From Candidatus Kuenenia stuttgartensis (GTDB taxonomy: Bacteria > Planctomycetota > Planctomycetia > Pirellulales > UBA1268): a stretch of 32,390 bases of DNA. The stretch spans positions 1 through 32,390 of the forward strand of contig CALQRA010000026.1 in the NCBI GenBank assembly GCA_943332855.1. The letters are read 5' to 3'. How positions within the stretch are numbered: position 1 is the stretch's first letter; each line of letters begins with the position of its first letter. A model generated the notes under the pieces. That model made no database searches and was not told the origin of the DNA. It saw only the letters and a list, made by a program, of their open reading frames with translations. A program made the position numbers and the translations under genes. This document shows, piece by piece, positions 7,991 to 17,500 of the stretch.

Positions 7991-8956
7991 GTCGCACTCC
8001 CTGCAGTTCCGGCGGGCGGTTCCCCGCCGCGGCCGGCCGGGGAGGTCATCGATGGCGGGCGCCTTCGGCCGCTGGAGGAGATTGTTCCCCGCCTGTTGCC
8101 CCACCGGCAAGCGCTACCGCGGGGATCGCATCGCCCCCGCTGCGGGGCCCTTGGCGGGTGGTCATCAGCCTCACCGAGCGCTCGGCGGTCCCCGCCCATC
8201 ATCGGCAACGTCTGGCAGCCCGTCCGAGCCGAGAACGCCGGCTTCACCGACTCCCCACTCCAGAGCGATAAAACGGGAAAGGTGGGGGGGACATCCAGGC
8301 CACGACCAAGGTCGTCGACATTCGCTCCCTCGTGTCGTCGCCCCCCAAGCTCTTTTCCCGTCGCACGGCGATCCGGACAGTCCTCCGGTTGCCACCGCGC
8401 CCAATCATCAAGTTTGCAAGAGACCCATCATGCTCTTGGTCCGCGATCTTGGTCCGGCGTCGCTCGAGTCCCCATGCGGGGCAACGAGTCGAAGGGGCGG
8501 ACTTCAGCGGACCAGTGCCGTTCCATCGGCGAATCGATCGTGATGCGTGGCGGTGAATCTCTTCTCCGGCAGGCATGACGACCGACGCTGGGCCGTGTCG
8601 AATCGCTCGGCCGATGATCCGATGTGATGCGGATCAGCGGCCGTCGAACCGACGTCGCGGCGCCATTCTTATGGGCTGCGCTGGGTTGTCAAGCAGGAAG
8701 CTTGGGAGCCGCGCCATACGCGGAAAAACCGCGAAGCGTGTCCGGCGCTGAAGCGCGCGGAGCGTCGCTGGCATGGGTTGACAGCAGCGCCAGCATCGTC
8801 GTGCTCCGCGGCAGCAGCGGCGTGGGGCTCTTGCCAGTCCGCCCGTGTGCGGCCACAACTGATGGCGATGCCCGTCGCCAACTGATCGAATGCGCTCCAC
8901 GGCAGTCTCGATCGAGGTCGCCGGTCGTTCGAAGGTGATCGTGGCGGAGGCTCGGG
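7991..8956. other. Divergent intergenic region of about 970 bases, no gene recognised
   Basis: This gap separates the minus-strand folK-panC-lgt run from the plus-strand CPBP gene. Short open frames exist on both strands (for example 8244-8576 minus, 110 codons), but their translations are rich in Arg, Pro and Ser and match no family I know. A minus-strand promoter-like pair at 8665-8692 suggests transcripts of folK or a leader RNA start deep in the gap. A small inverted repeat (CCCC-atgc-GGGG, about 8470-8481) is the only other structure I see. Confidence 0.5.
8665..8692 (-). promoter_or_regulatory. Sigma-70-like promoter on the minus strand
   Basis: On the minus strand a perfect TTGACA (8692-8687) is followed after 16 bases by AAGAAT (8670-8665), which matches four of six positions of TATAAT. 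It points toward folK, whose start is about 675 bases away, so a long leader or an unseen small gene would lie between. Confidence 0.4.
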
Positions 8957-9814
8957 GTGTCGTCGATGGCTCCACGTGACGACGGTGAACTCGACCGGCG
9001 CGATTCGGCGGCGGAGGCCGACGCGGCGCTCGACAGCCTGCTGCGCGAGGTCGACGCTGATCTCCACGGCCCTCGATCTGAACCTCCACCCCCGGCCGGA
9101 TCCGACGACGACGGCGCGGCCCCCGCCGACACCTACTGGGCGCTGTCGCGGATGCCGCTGACGAGCCTCGTCTTCATTCTCCCGCTCGTGCTCGCGTACG
9201 AAGGGGGCGTGTTGTTGCTGGGGCGAAGTTCCCCCCGCAACGGCGCCGACGTCTGGCTGCGGCACCTCCTCGATGCGCTCGGACTCGGCGAGTATTTCCT
9301 CCTCCCGGTGCTCACGATCCTCGGCTTGCTCGCCTGGCAGCATGTCGAATACGACCGCTGGCGCTTCAATCCTTGGGTGCTCGTTGGGATGGCGGCGGAG
9401 TGTTGCCTTCTGGCCGTCGTGCTCGTGGGGGTGGCGCGGCTGCAAAACCGCCTCTGGCCGCTCCTTCTCGAGCCTGGCCTGGAGGGAATCTTCGCGCGGT
9501 TCATCGGATTCTGCGGGGCGGGGCTCTACGAGGAGGTGCTCTTCCGCCTCCTCATGCTCCCAGCCGTGGCCTGGGGGCTGGGGCGGATCGGCACGCCGCC
9601 GGGCCCGTCGATCGTCTGGTCGGCGATCCTCACGAGTCTTCTCTTCAGTGCCGCGCACTACGTCGGGCCGTTGGGCGACAGCTTCCAGCTCTACAGCTTC
9701 ACCTTCCGCACCGTTGCCGGGCTATTCTTCGCGCTCCTCTTCATCGTGCGCGGATTCGGGATCGCAGCGGGGACGCACGCCGCCTACGACATGCTCGTCG
9801 CGCTCCTCCCCTGA
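8957..9814 (+). CDS. CPBP-family intramembrane metalloprotease
   Basis: A 285-residue membrane protein. Residues 1-60 are acidic and soluble. Several helices follow (for example LVFILPLVLAYEGGVLLL and YFLLPVLTILGLLAW). The CPBP/Rce1 motifs are in order: EExxxR at Glu192-Glu193-Arg197 (LYEEVLFRLL), FSAAH with His234, and GTHAAYD with His274 and Asp278. These residues form the glutamate-type metal-dependent protease site inside the membrane. The substrate is unknown. The GTG at 8957 is preferred over the ATG at 8966 because GGAGG (8946-8950) sits 6 bases before it. Confidence 0.88.
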   Translation: MSSMAPRDDGELDRRDSAAEADAALDSLLREVDADLHGPRSEPPPPAGSDDDGAAPADTYWALSRMPLTSLVFILPLVLAYEGGVLLLGRSSPRNGADVWLRHLLDALGLGEYFLLPVLTILGLLAWQHVEYDRWRFNPWVLVGMAAECCLLAVVLVGVARLQNRLWPLLLEPGLEGIFARFIGFCGAGLYEEVLFRLLMLPAVAWGLGRIGTPPGPSIVWSAILTSLLFSAAHYVGPLGDSFQLYSFTFRTVAGLFFALLFIVRGFGIAAGTHAAYDMLVALLP

Positions 9815-9899
9815 CGATCCCCGGAAAAAATGCAAGGAGACTTTTTTGCAGGTGTCTACGGGGGAGTTGCCCGCCGATCGGCCGATCCGGGGAGCCGGG

Positions 9900-9928
9900 T
9901 TGGTGGCCGCGACGTCGATTTTTATACT
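9900..9928 (+). promoter_or_regulatory. Sigma-70-like promoter for the DUF2617 gene
   Basis: TTGGTG (9900-9905) and TATACT (9923-9928) are separated by exactly 17 bases, in an AT-rich patch within GC-rich DNA. Transcription would start near 9935, giving a leader of about 80 bases before the GTG at 10016. Confidence 0.55.
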
Positions 9929-10015
9929 TCGGTCCCCGGTCGCGGCGTGCGCTGGCCGGCGGGAGGAGGTCGACGGGCTCGGTCGTCACGAACCGTTCAG
10001 AGGAGGATCCCCCGC

Positions 10016-10555
10016 GTGCTGTCGGCCCGTCCCAAAGTCACCGACCTCGTCTTCCAGCTCTACGGGCGCGTTTTGCATCCGGAGCTGTTCGAGATCCATG
10101 CCACGCGCTCGATCGAACGGGGCGGCTACTCGGCGAGCGTCTCGATCACCAGCGCCGGCCATGTCATCTGCTGGCGCAAGGATGGCCTCGTGCTCTCGGA
10201 GGTGGCGACGGCGGCGACGGCGCCGCTGCCACAGAAGCGCAGGCTCTTCTCCTACCGCCTCTGCGGGGAGCGGAGTGACCGGATGGAATGCCGCGGTGGG
10301 GCCTGCTACCAGATGTGCTTTCAACTGGAGACGGTGGCGCCGGAGCTGTTCTGGACCTTCCAGCAGGAGCTCTGTACCGATGGGGGGCGCAACGGACTGC
10401 TCCACCGCTTCGAAGCGGGGAGCCGGATGGCGCTGGGCGCCGTCAGTTGGATCAATCTCGAGACCCGATCGAAGAGCCTGCACGTGCAGGCCTTTCACAC
10501 CTTCCCCGACGACCTGGCGATCGTGAAGAGCCAGACCCTGTTCGAGACGCCGTAG
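10016..10555 (+). CDS. DUF2617 family protein
   Basis: A 179-residue soluble protein. The start LSARPKVTDLVFQLYGRVLH, followed by HPELFEIHATRSIERGGYS, and the later segments QMCFQLETVAPELFW and WINLETRSKSLHVQAFHTFP resemble DUF2617 proteins, which I know mainly from planctomycetes and related bacteria. No function has been assigned. It is mostly beta-strand in appearance, with no membrane segment. The frame is open upstream to 9830, but the GTG at 10016 has AGGAGGA (10001-10007) 8 bases before it and lies after the predicted promoter, so I take it as the start. The response regulator follows 32 bases later, probably on the same transcript. Confidence 0.72.
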   Translation: MLSARPKVTDLVFQLYGRVLHPELFEIHATRSIERGGYSASVSITSAGHVICWRKDGLVLSEVATAATAPLPQKRRLFSYRLCGERSDRMECRGGACYQMCFQLETVAPELFWTFQQELCTDGGRNGLLHRFEAGSRMALGAVSWINLETRSKSLHVQAFHTFPDDLAIVKSQTLFETP

Positions 10556-10587
10556 CCCCGGCGGCCCCCCCGACGAGGACCGAGACC

Positions 10588-11061
10588 ATGAGCCGATCTG
10601 CCGCCGATCCCGAGTCACCGCGCCGCAGCCGCGTGCTGATCGCCGACGACAACGAGCCCAACCGCGAGCTCCTCGAGGTCTATCTCACCGACATCGATTG
10701 CGACATCGCCACCGCGGTTGACGGCAAGGACACCCTCGACAAGGTGGCGGAGTTCCACCCCGACGTCATTCTCCTCGACGTCATGATGCCGAAGCTCTCC
10801 GGCTTTGAGGTCTGTCAGCGGCTCAAGGCCGACCCGGCGACGAGCCCGATCATGGTCCTGATGGTGACGGCGCTTGGCGAGCTCGGCGACATCGAGCGGG
10901 CCGTCGAGTCGGGCACCGACGACTTCCTCTCCAAGCCGGTCAACCGGGTGGAGCTCGTGAAGCGCGTCGAGAACATGCTCAAGCTCCGGCATGTCTCCGA
11001 CGAGCTCGAGCGGCTGCGGAGCTACATCAGCAGCATGGACGACGATCAGCCGCCGCGCTGA
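10588..11061 (+). CDS. Stand-alone response-regulator receiver protein
   Basis: A 157-residue protein made of one receiver domain. The acidic pair is Asp20-Asp21 (VLIADDNEPN), the phosphorylated residue is Asp64 (VILLDVMMPKLSG), the switch threonine is Thr94 (VTALGE) and the conserved lysine is Lys116 (FLSKPVN). No DNA-binding or enzymatic output domain follows; the last 30 residues form a charged helix (VSDELERLRSYISSM). It is a CheY/DivK-like single-domain regulator, acting through protein contacts. No histidine kinase is nearby. GAGGA lies 8 bases before the ATG. Confidence 0.93.
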   Translation: MSRSAADPESPRRSRVLIADDNEPNRELLEVYLTDIDCDIATAVDGKDTLDKVAEFHPDVILLDVMMPKLSGFEVCQRLKADPATSPIMVLMVTALGELGDIERAVESGTDDFLSKPVNRVELVKRVENMLKLRHVSDELERLRSYISSMDDDQPPR

Positions 11062-11072
11062 CGCCGCGGAGC

Positions 11073-11103
11073 AAAAGCCCGCCGTGGCAGTCCGGCGGCG
11101 GGC
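11073..11103 (-). terminator. Intrinsic terminator for metF
   Basis: On the minus strand GCCCGCCG (11103-11096) pairs with CGGCGGGC (11084-11077) around an 11-base loop and is followed by TTTTGC. It lies about 60 bases past the metF stop, between the convergent response-regulator and metF genes. The plus-strand reading has no T-run. Confidence 0.6.
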
Positions 11104-11165
11104 GGCCGGTGGATCGAGCGCCACGGGTCAGATACGAACGCATCCGGCGGCGCGTGTCGCGGTCC

Positions 11166-12047
11166 TCAGGCCCGGCGGCCGCCGATACCGACGGCCTCGA
11201 GGACGCGCGACGTCGCCGGCGATTTGTTGAGCACGTAGAAGTGGATCCCGGGGACGCCGGCAGCGACGAGCTCCTCGACCTGCTTGGCAGCGAACTCGAC
11301 CCCCGCCTCGAATTGGGCGGTCTCATCGTCGCCGGCGGCCTCGAAGGCGCGCGTGAACGACTCGGGGAGCCGGGCCGCACAGAGCGAGGCGATGCGGCGG
11401 ATCTGCGCGAAGTTCGTGACGGGCATCACGCCCGGCACAACCGGCGCCTGGATGCCGAGGCGGCGGCAGGCGTCGCGGAAGCGGAGGAAGTCGGCGTTGT
11501 CGTAGAACAGTTGCGTGACGATCACATCGCCGCCGCTTTCCACCTTGCGCTTCAGATTTTCGAGGTCGGCCTGTGGCGAGACCGCTTCCTGGTGGGTCTC
11601 GGGGTAGCCGGCCACGAGGATCCCGAAGCGGGGGAACTCGGCGCGAATCAGCGCCACGAGTTCGGAGGCATAGGAGAGCCCGCCGTCGACAGCGTGGAAC
11701 GCCGTCTCTCCCTTGGGGGGATCGCCGCGGAGGGCGACGATCGCCGTCACGCCGAGGGCCTCGGCCTCGCGGAGGTAGCCGCGCAGTTCGTCGACGGTGC
11801 TGCCGACGCAGGTGAGGTGGCTGGCGACGGCGACGCCGTGGCGCTGCCGCAGGCCGGCGAGGATCTCGAGGGTCTTGCCACGGGTCGAGCCACCGGCGCC
11901 GTAGGTGCAGGTGATGAGGGCCGGCTCCCAGGCGACGAGATCATCGACGTTCCGCCACATCGCGGCTTCCGACTCGGCCGATTTCGGGGGGAAGAGTTCG
12001 AAGGAGAGGCCGAGCCGGCCGGGGGGATAGCTCTGAAGGATCGACAC
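11166..12047 (-). CDS. metF: 5,10-methylenetetrahydrofolate reductase
   Basis: About 293 residues, the normal length for bacterial MetF. Motifs in order: LSFELFPPKSAESE (catalytic glutamate), CTYGAGGSTRGKT, SHLTCVG, IVALRGDPPKGE (FAD site), IVTQLFYDNADFLRF and VVPGVMPVTNF. The FAD enzyme reduces 5,10-methylene-THF to 5-methyl-THF for methionine synthesis. I use the GTG at 12047 (then SILQSYPPGRLGLS); the frame continues upstream to an ATG at 12098, but that extension is unlike the family. The gene is single, converges with the response regulator and ends at a likely terminator. Confidence 0.93.
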   Translation of the reverse strand: MSILQSYPPGRLGLSFELFPPKSAESEAAMWRNVDDLVAWEPALITCTYGAGGSTRGKTLEILAGLRQRHGVAVASHLTCVGSTVDELRGYLREAEALGVTAIVALRGDPPKGETAFHAVDGGLSYASELVALIRAEFPRFGILVAGYPETHQEAVSPQADLENLKRKVESGGDVIVTQLFYDNADFLRFRDACRRLGIQAPVVPGVMPVTNFAQIRRIASLCAARLPESFTRAFEAAGDDETAQFEAGVEFAAKQVEELVAAGVPGIHFYVLNKSPATSRVLEAVGIGGRRA

Positions 12048-12310
12048 GGTGGCGGATCTCTGGGGTGGGGCTGACCGGAAGTCGGCAGGAGGGGGCACTG
12101 AACCGCGGAATCCTTCCGGCCGGCCAATTGTAGCGCTCTCCCGCCCGGGATGCAGCGCCGGGCCGGGGGGGAGGAGTCGGAACGGGCGAAAGCCGAGGAA
12201 GCGGTGGGGGCGGTGGAGGCCGCTCGAGCCACGCTCGGGGGGCGCCGCGACAGAGGCTGGCGTCGCGGGGTGGGAAGCCGTAGTCTTCTGGGGCGTTCAC
12301 GCGCCCTCGA

Positions 12311-12393
12311 GCCGGAGTGGCGAAATGGCAGACGCGGCGGACTCAAAATCCGTTGCCAGCAATGGCGTGTGGGTTCAAGTCCCACCTCCGGCA
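12311..12393 (+). tRNA. tRNA-Leu (anticodon CAA)
   Basis: The acceptor stem GCCGGAG (12311-12317) pairs with CTCCGGC (12386-12392), with discriminator A at 12393. The anticodon stem GCGGA/TCCGT closes the loop CTCAAAA, giving anticodon CAA, which reads UUG leucine codons. A long variable arm (TGCCAGCAATGGC) is typical of class II leucine tRNAs, and the T arm is GTGGG-TTCAAGT-CCCAC. The CCA end is not encoded. The defence genes begin directly downstream, and tRNA genes are common integration sites. Confidence 0.95.
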
Positions 12394-12452
12394 TTCTTGA
12401 AAACAAGGGGTTCGCGAGCGCGATGGCGCAGCGAGCGAGGGGCCGAAAAGGA

Positions 12453-12489
12453 CGAGCGCTAGGCGCAGCGCTAGGCGCCGCTCGTTTTT
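12453..12489 (+). terminator. Intrinsic terminator downstream of tRNA-Leu
   Basis: CGAGCG (12453-12458) pairs with CGCTCG (12479-12484), with further GCGC-rich pairing inside, followed directly by TTTTT (12485-12489). It lies 60 bases past the tRNA and would insulate the BREX operon from tRNA transcription. Confidence 0.65.
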
Positions 12490-12885
12490 CATCTCGCTCC
12501 CGGTCCGATCGGACTCGTCGAGCCCCTCCCCCGTGGTCGTCGCGACGCCCTCCTGTCGCTGCTGTTAGTGACGGGCTCTTGCCGCATCCATATACAGGGC
12601 CGCCATACAGGGCCGCCGCTGAGCTATGGCGAGGGAGACGGGGTCCGTGGGCCCTGCAGGGCCGGCCTCTTTCCCGGACCGGCTGCTCGAAGCCATCAAG
12701 CCGTGGCGCCCGAGACCCGGCGGCGTCCGACCTGGGATTCGGTTCGCGGCAGGCGAAGAGGGGGAGGATCGCCGCCATCGGCAGGGGCCGGAACGGAGTG
12801 AAGAGCCCCGAGGAGGCGCGCCGGCGAAGACGTTCCCACGCCTGGAGGGCATCGCGGGCCGACCCGGGCGAGAACACGCTAGAGC

Positions 12886-12973
12886 TTCCGGCAACTCCGG
12901 AAACCCTCGTTAGGGCATGAGGCCCGGTTACGTGAGCCACCCGAAAGCGGATTGGCCGGCAAAACCGCCGGCC
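12886..12973 (+). promoter_or_regulatory. Cluster of three inverted repeats ahead of brxA
   Basis: Three short hairpins are stacked here: TTCCGG-caact-CCGGAA (12886-12902), CCCT-cgtt-AGGG (12904-12915) and GGCCGGC-aaaacc-GCCGGCC (12954-12973). They lie upstream of, or within the first codons of, the brxA frame, depending on the start. They may form operator sites or a structured leader of the BREX transcript. No clear -35/-10 pair was found. Confidence 0.35.
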
Positions 12974-13060
12974 AGGGTGTCTCCCCTTGTGGGTGGGGGT
13001 CGTTGCGCGGCAGTCTTGGGGCCCGTCATCCAGCCCGCCGCCCACACGCCGTCTCCACTG

Positions 13061-13930
13061 ATGCCCTCCGCCCCGACGCCACTGACGTTCTTCCCCGCCC
13101 GCCCTCTGGGCGAAGTGGATGCCGTTGTCATGCAGGCGGCTCCGCACCGCGACAGGGCCGGCGTCGGCTTCCGCCGTGGCGATGTCGGCACGCACACCAG
13201 CCGCACGATCATGCTCGCGGAACTCGGGACGCTCTTCGACGCGGTGCCAGCCGCCGCGAGCGAGGAGGAGATCGCCGTTGCCATCCGTCAGGCGAACTGC
13301 CTCGGCAAACAGACCGCGGCGACCAGGCGGAGCACCCGCCAACGGCTCGCCGAACTCTACGGCCTCGACCCGCACGTGCCGGTCTACCGTGTGCTGCGCC
13401 GGCTCTGGCAGCTCGACGTCGCCGGGCGGCCGCTCCTCGCACTCCTCGTCGCCGTCGCGCGTGATCCGCTGCTCGCCGCCAGCGCCGCCGCCATCGTGCC
13501 GCTCGCTGTCGGTGCTGACTTTGCCCGAGGCTCGATGAAGGAGGCGATCCTCGCTGCCACCGGTGACCGGATCAGCGACGCCATCCTCGACAAGGTGGTC
13601 CGCAACGCCGCTAGCTCGTGGACGCAGTCGGGCCACCTCGCCGGCCGGACGATCAAGGTCCGGCGGAAAGTGGTCGCCACGCCGGCCACCGCGGCCTTGG
13701 CCCTTTACCTCGCCCACGCCGCCGGCTTCCGCGGCCAGCTGGTGTTCGCGAGCGGCTGGACCAAGCTCCTCGATGCCGATGCAGCCACCCTCCGACACCT
13801 CGCCCTTGAGGCGAAGCGGGCCGGGCTCATCGACGTCCGTATGGCTGGCGACATCGTCGACACGTCGTTCGACCGGCTCGACCCGGGCTTTCCCACACCC
13901 GCCCCGTCCTCGCAGGAAGGAGTCGCCTGA
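13061..13930 (+). CDS. brxA: BREX protein BrxA (DUF1819)
   Basis: First gene of the type 1 BREX cluster. The conserved part starts near RGDVGTHTSRTIMLAEL and continues through CLGKQTAATRRSTRQRLAEL, VPVYRVLRRLWQLD and RPLLALLVAVARDPLL, a mostly helical DUF1819 pattern. BrxA of E. coli is a small DNA-binding protein. The start is uncertain: the frame is open from an ATG at 12917, and ATGs at 13061 and 13130 are possible. None has a good ribosome-binding site. I use 13061 (289 residues), which keeps a 44-residue lead before the conserved region; 13130 would give a length nearer the family norm. brxB begins 14 bases after the stop. Confidence 0.85.
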   Translation: MPSAPTPLTFFPARPLGEVDAVVMQAAPHRDRAGVGFRRGDVGTHTSRTIMLAELGTLFDAVPAAASEEEIAVAIRQANCLGKQTAATRRSTRQRLAELYGLDPHVPVYRVLRRLWQLDVAGRPLLALLVAVARDPLLAASAAAIVPLAVGADFARGSMKEAILAATGDRISDAILDKVVRNAASSWTQSGHLAGRTIKVRRKVVATPATAALALYLAHAAGFRGQLVFASGWTKLLDADAATLRHLALEAKRAGLIDVRMAGDIVDTSFDRLDPGFPTPAPSSQEGVA

Positions 13931-13944
13931 CGGCGTAGCCACCT

Positions 13945-14508
13945 ATGGGCCGCATTGAGGAACTCGCCGAGCACTACGGGAAGCACATCGCCCTGCCATG
14001 GGAACGGGGCGTCGCCGGCGCCCAACGCGTCGTGATGGTCGTCTACGACAAGGAAGCCGAGCGGATGCTCCGCGCCCGCCGTCAGCTCTTCGCCACCGCC
14101 ACCGCGGCCGGCGGCCACGACTGGCACGAACTCGATCTCTCCAACGCCTTCGCCTCCTGGCTCTCCGCCGACGACTTTCGCGACGCCTACTTCGAGTCGC
14201 CCGAGGATCTCAAACTCAAGCTCGAAACCGAGTTCGTCGATGCCTTGGCGGCGAAGGTCCGCGAGGCGCTCACCAAGCCGGAGGTCGCCGACAACTCCGT
14301 CGTCGCCCTCTTCGGCGTCGGGAGCCTCTTCGGCTTCACCCGCGTCTCTCAGGTCGTCCGAGCGATCGAGCGAGACATCCGCGGCCGGCTCGCGATCTTC
14401 TTCCCCGGCCACTTCGAGCAGAACAACTACCGGCTCCTCGATGCCCGCGACGGCTGGAATTACCTCGCCGTCCCGATCACCTACGCCGGCAACCAGCACT
14501 CCACCTGA
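13945..14508 (+). CDS. brxB: BREX protein BrxB (DUF1788)
   Basis: A 187-residue protein with the full DUF1788 pattern: an N-terminal strand VVMVVYDKEAERML, the central VVALFGVGSLFGFTRVSQVV, RGRLAIFFPGHFEQNNYRLL and the closing DARDGWNYLAVPIT. BrxB is a small, essential member of most type 1 BREX systems, probably contacting PglZ and BrxC; its exact role is not settled. The gene lies 14 bases after brxA and 30 bases before brxC, in the usual order. The length matches the family and I see no damage. A purine-rich GGAAGGAG occurs only about 25 bases upstream, so initiation may rely on coupling to brxA. Confidence 0.92.
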   Translation: MGRIEELAEHYGKHIALPWERGVAGAQRVVMVVYDKEAERMLRARRQLFATATAAGGHDWHELDLSNAFASWLSADDFRDAYFESPEDLKLKLETEFVDALAAKVREALTKPEVADNSVVALFGVGSLFGFTRVSQVVRAIERDIRGRLAIFFPGHFEQNNYRLLDARDGWNYLAVPITYAGNQHST

Positions 14509-14538
14509 ACACCGAACCCCCGTCACGAGAGGTCCGCC

Positions 14539-17500
14539 GTGAGCATGGCCACCATCAAAGACATTCTCCTCATCGACCCGTCGCGAGAGCCGCTGGTCAA
14601 CAACGGCCAGGCCCGCCTCGCCGATCAGACCGACGAGAAGGTCGTCGCCGAGCTGCGCGGTGAGTTGCGGATGTTCGTGTGCGAGGGAGAGTTCAAGTCG
14701 GGGCTGGACACCATTCTGTCCCAATACCTCAGCAACCTAGGCAGCTCATCCCAAAAAGCGGCATGGGTGAGTGGGTTTTACGGTAGTGGCAAGAGCCACC
14801 TCCTCAAGATGCTCGCCCACCTCTGGGCTGACACGCCTTTCCCTGACGGCGCTACGGCCAGGGGGATCGTGCCGGAGTTGCCCAAAGGGATTCGGGACCA
14901 CTTCCAGGAACTTGATCAGGCAGGCAAACGGTACGGCGGCCTGTTCGCGGCAGCAGGGACACTCCTGGCGGGATCACACGATCACGTCCGTGAGACGGTG
15001 CTCAGCGTGATCCTCCGGGCCGCCGGCCTGCCCGACCAGTACTCGCTCGCCAAGTTCGTTCTGTGGCTGGAGCGTGAGGGTGCCTTCGATCAAGTGAAGG
15101 CCCATGTCGGGGCCAACGGGGGCGACTGGGCCAAGGAACTGAAGAACCTCTGGGTAAGCACGCGGATCCGGAAGGCGATCCTCGCCTGGGACAAAGACTT
15201 CGCCCCGAGCGAATCCGAGGTGCGGGCATCGCTCAAGGATCATTTCGAGGAGAAGACCGGCGACCTCACCACCGGGGATTTCATCGAGCTGGTGAAGGAA
15301 GTGCTTCTCCGGCACGCCTCCCGCCACTCGAAGAATCCCAGCGAGCTGCCTTGTGCGGTCATCCTCCTCGATGAGGCTCAGCAGTACATCGGCGACTCCC
15401 ATGTCCGCTCGACTTTGTTCACCGAGCTATCCGAGGCGCTAACAAAGGAAACCAACGGCCGCGTACTCCTGGCTGCCGCCGGCCAACAGGCGCTCAATGA
15501 CGTTGAATTGCTCCACAAACTCATGGATCGCTACAAGGTGATGGTGCCGCTGACGGACACCGACGTCGAGACCGTCACCCGCAAAGTGTCGCTGCGAAAG
15601 AAGCCAGCCGCGATCCCGACCGTGTCGGGTGTCATCGAGACCCACGGCGGCGAGATCGCCCGCCATCTTCAGGGCTCGAAAATCGCTCCGCGCTCGACGG
15701 ACGTGAAGACCATCGTCGACGACTACCCGCTCCTCCCCGTCCGGCGGCGGTTCTGGGAGGAGTGCTTCCGCCAAATCGACGCCGCCGGGACGAAGAGCCA
15801 GCTCCGCTCGCAGCTCTCCATCATCCATGACGCCGTCGGCAAGCTTGCGGGCGCGCCGGTCACCGCGGTCATCCCGGCCGATGCGCTCTACGACTCGCTC
15901 AAAGCCCACATGCTCGGCACCGGCGTCCTCCTGCGCGAGATCCACGAGCGGATCGAGGAGCTGGGAATGCCCGGCACCGAGGAGGCCATTCTCTCCAAGC
16001 GGATCGCGAGCCTCGTGTTCCTGATCTCGAAGCTGCCGACGAATCTCGGCGCCGATCTTGGTGTTCGTGCGTCGGCCGCCCACATCGCCGACCTGCTCGT
16101 GAGTGATCTGGCCGCCGACAACCATCTCCTCCGCGAGAAGGTCGCCAAGGCCCTCGAAAAGCTCGCCGACGGTGGCCTGCTCATGAAGGTGGGCGACGAA
16201 TACCGGATGCAGACACGCGCCGGGGCCGAATGGCTCGCCACCTACAACAAGAAGCAGCAGGAGATCCGCGGCAGCGAGCCGATGATCCAGGAGGTCCGTA
16301 ACAAGCACCTCTACTCCGTGGTCAACGAGGCGGTCAGCAACATCCAGATTCGCCAAGGCCTTCCGAAGGAGCCTCGCGACCTGTCCGTGAACCGCGACGC
16401 CACGCCCCCCAAGCCAGGCGGCCGCGGGATCACCGTCTGGGTACGCGATGGCTGGGCTGCCGCCGAGAAGGACGTGACGGCCGCTGCTCGCACGGCCGGG
16501 GCGACGTCGGCGCTTGTCCACACGTTCATTCCCAAATCCCACGCTGACGATCTCAAGACGGCGATCGTCAACTCGGAGGCCGCCAACCGCACGCTCGAAA
16601 CGTACGGGCCGCAGTCGGAAGCCGAAGGCCAGGAAGCAGCCCGAGCCATGGCGAGCCTCCGGGACACGGCGATTGCCACCCGTGACCGCCTCGTCCGCGA
16701 GATCGTCGACTCCACGAAGGTCTGGATGGGGGGCGGCACCGAGCAGCTCAATGCGACCCTCGACGAAAAATTGAGGGCCGCCGCCAATGCCGCCGTTTCT
16801 CGCCAGTTTCCGCAGTTCCCGGCCGCCGACAAGGCTTCCTGGGATGTCGTCATGAAGCGGGCGAAGGACGGCGCCGACAAACCGATGGACCCAGTCGGCC
16901 ACACCGCCGCCATCGAGACGCACCCTGTCTGCGCGGAGGTGCTCAACCAGACGGCCACGGGGGCGACCGGGGCTGAGGTCCGATCCCAGCTCCGTGACCC
17001 GCCCTACGGCTGGCCGACCGACGCAATCGACGCCGCGCTCCTCGTGCTCCTCGCGGGCGGCCACCTGTCGGCAAAGCTCAACGGCGCCCCGGTGACGGCC
17101 AAGCAGCTCGACCAGAGCAAGATCTCGAAGGCGACGTTCACCCGGGAGACGAAGACGATCCCCACGGGCGACCGGCTCAAGCTCCGCGGCACGCTCCAGA
17201 AGCTCGGGCTGAAGTCGAAGTCGGCGGACGAAGATGGCCCGCTCGCCGCCGACTTCCTCAAGAAGCTCGCGGAGATCGGCAGGCAGACCGGCGGCGAGGA
17301 ACCGCTTCCGGCGCCGCAGTCGATCGTATTCATCGAGGACATCCAGCGGCTTACCGGCGTCGAGATGCTGGTCGAGATGGTTGCCAAGAAGACCGACCTC
17401 GATGCCGCGGCCGACGCCTGGCCCGCGCTCGCCAAGCTCGTCGAGACGCGCCACGCCGCTTGGGACGACCTCCAGAAGCTCTTCGACCATGCCAAGAGCG

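Larger units (their letters stand above)
12394..13060. other. Gap between tRNA-Leu and brxA, with terminator and repeats
   Basis: I see no convincing gene here. The gap holds an intrinsic terminator (12453-12489), a 13-base tandem duplication (atacagggccgcc at 12592-12604 and 12605-12617), and three inverted repeats close to brxA (12886-12902, 12904-12915, 12954-12973). No WYL or helix-turn-helix regulator such as BrxR is encoded upstream of brxA. Open frames on both strands give Arg/Pro/Gly-rich translations and are not called. Confidence 0.5.

Noticed and set aside
8244..8576. A 110-codon minus-strand frame in the gap before the CPBP gene
   Set aside because: No ribosome-binding site, no recognisable domain, and an amino-acid mix typical of GC-rich non-coding DNA.
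9823..9852. A-run and T-run after the CPBP gene as a terminator
   Set aside because: The A6 and T6 tracts and the tgcaa/ttgca arms could pair, but the stem is AT-rich and no T-run follows it, so I do not call a terminator.
12592..12617. Two 13-base direct repeats as the start of a CRISPR array
   Set aside because: The copies are adjacent with no spacer and only two occur; no cas genes are present.
11747..13942. A 731-codon minus-strand frame crossing tRNA-Leu, metF and brxA
   Set aside because: It covers a tRNA and two real genes. Its GLEPTRHCWQ segment is the well-known false translation of the antisense of a leucine tRNA.
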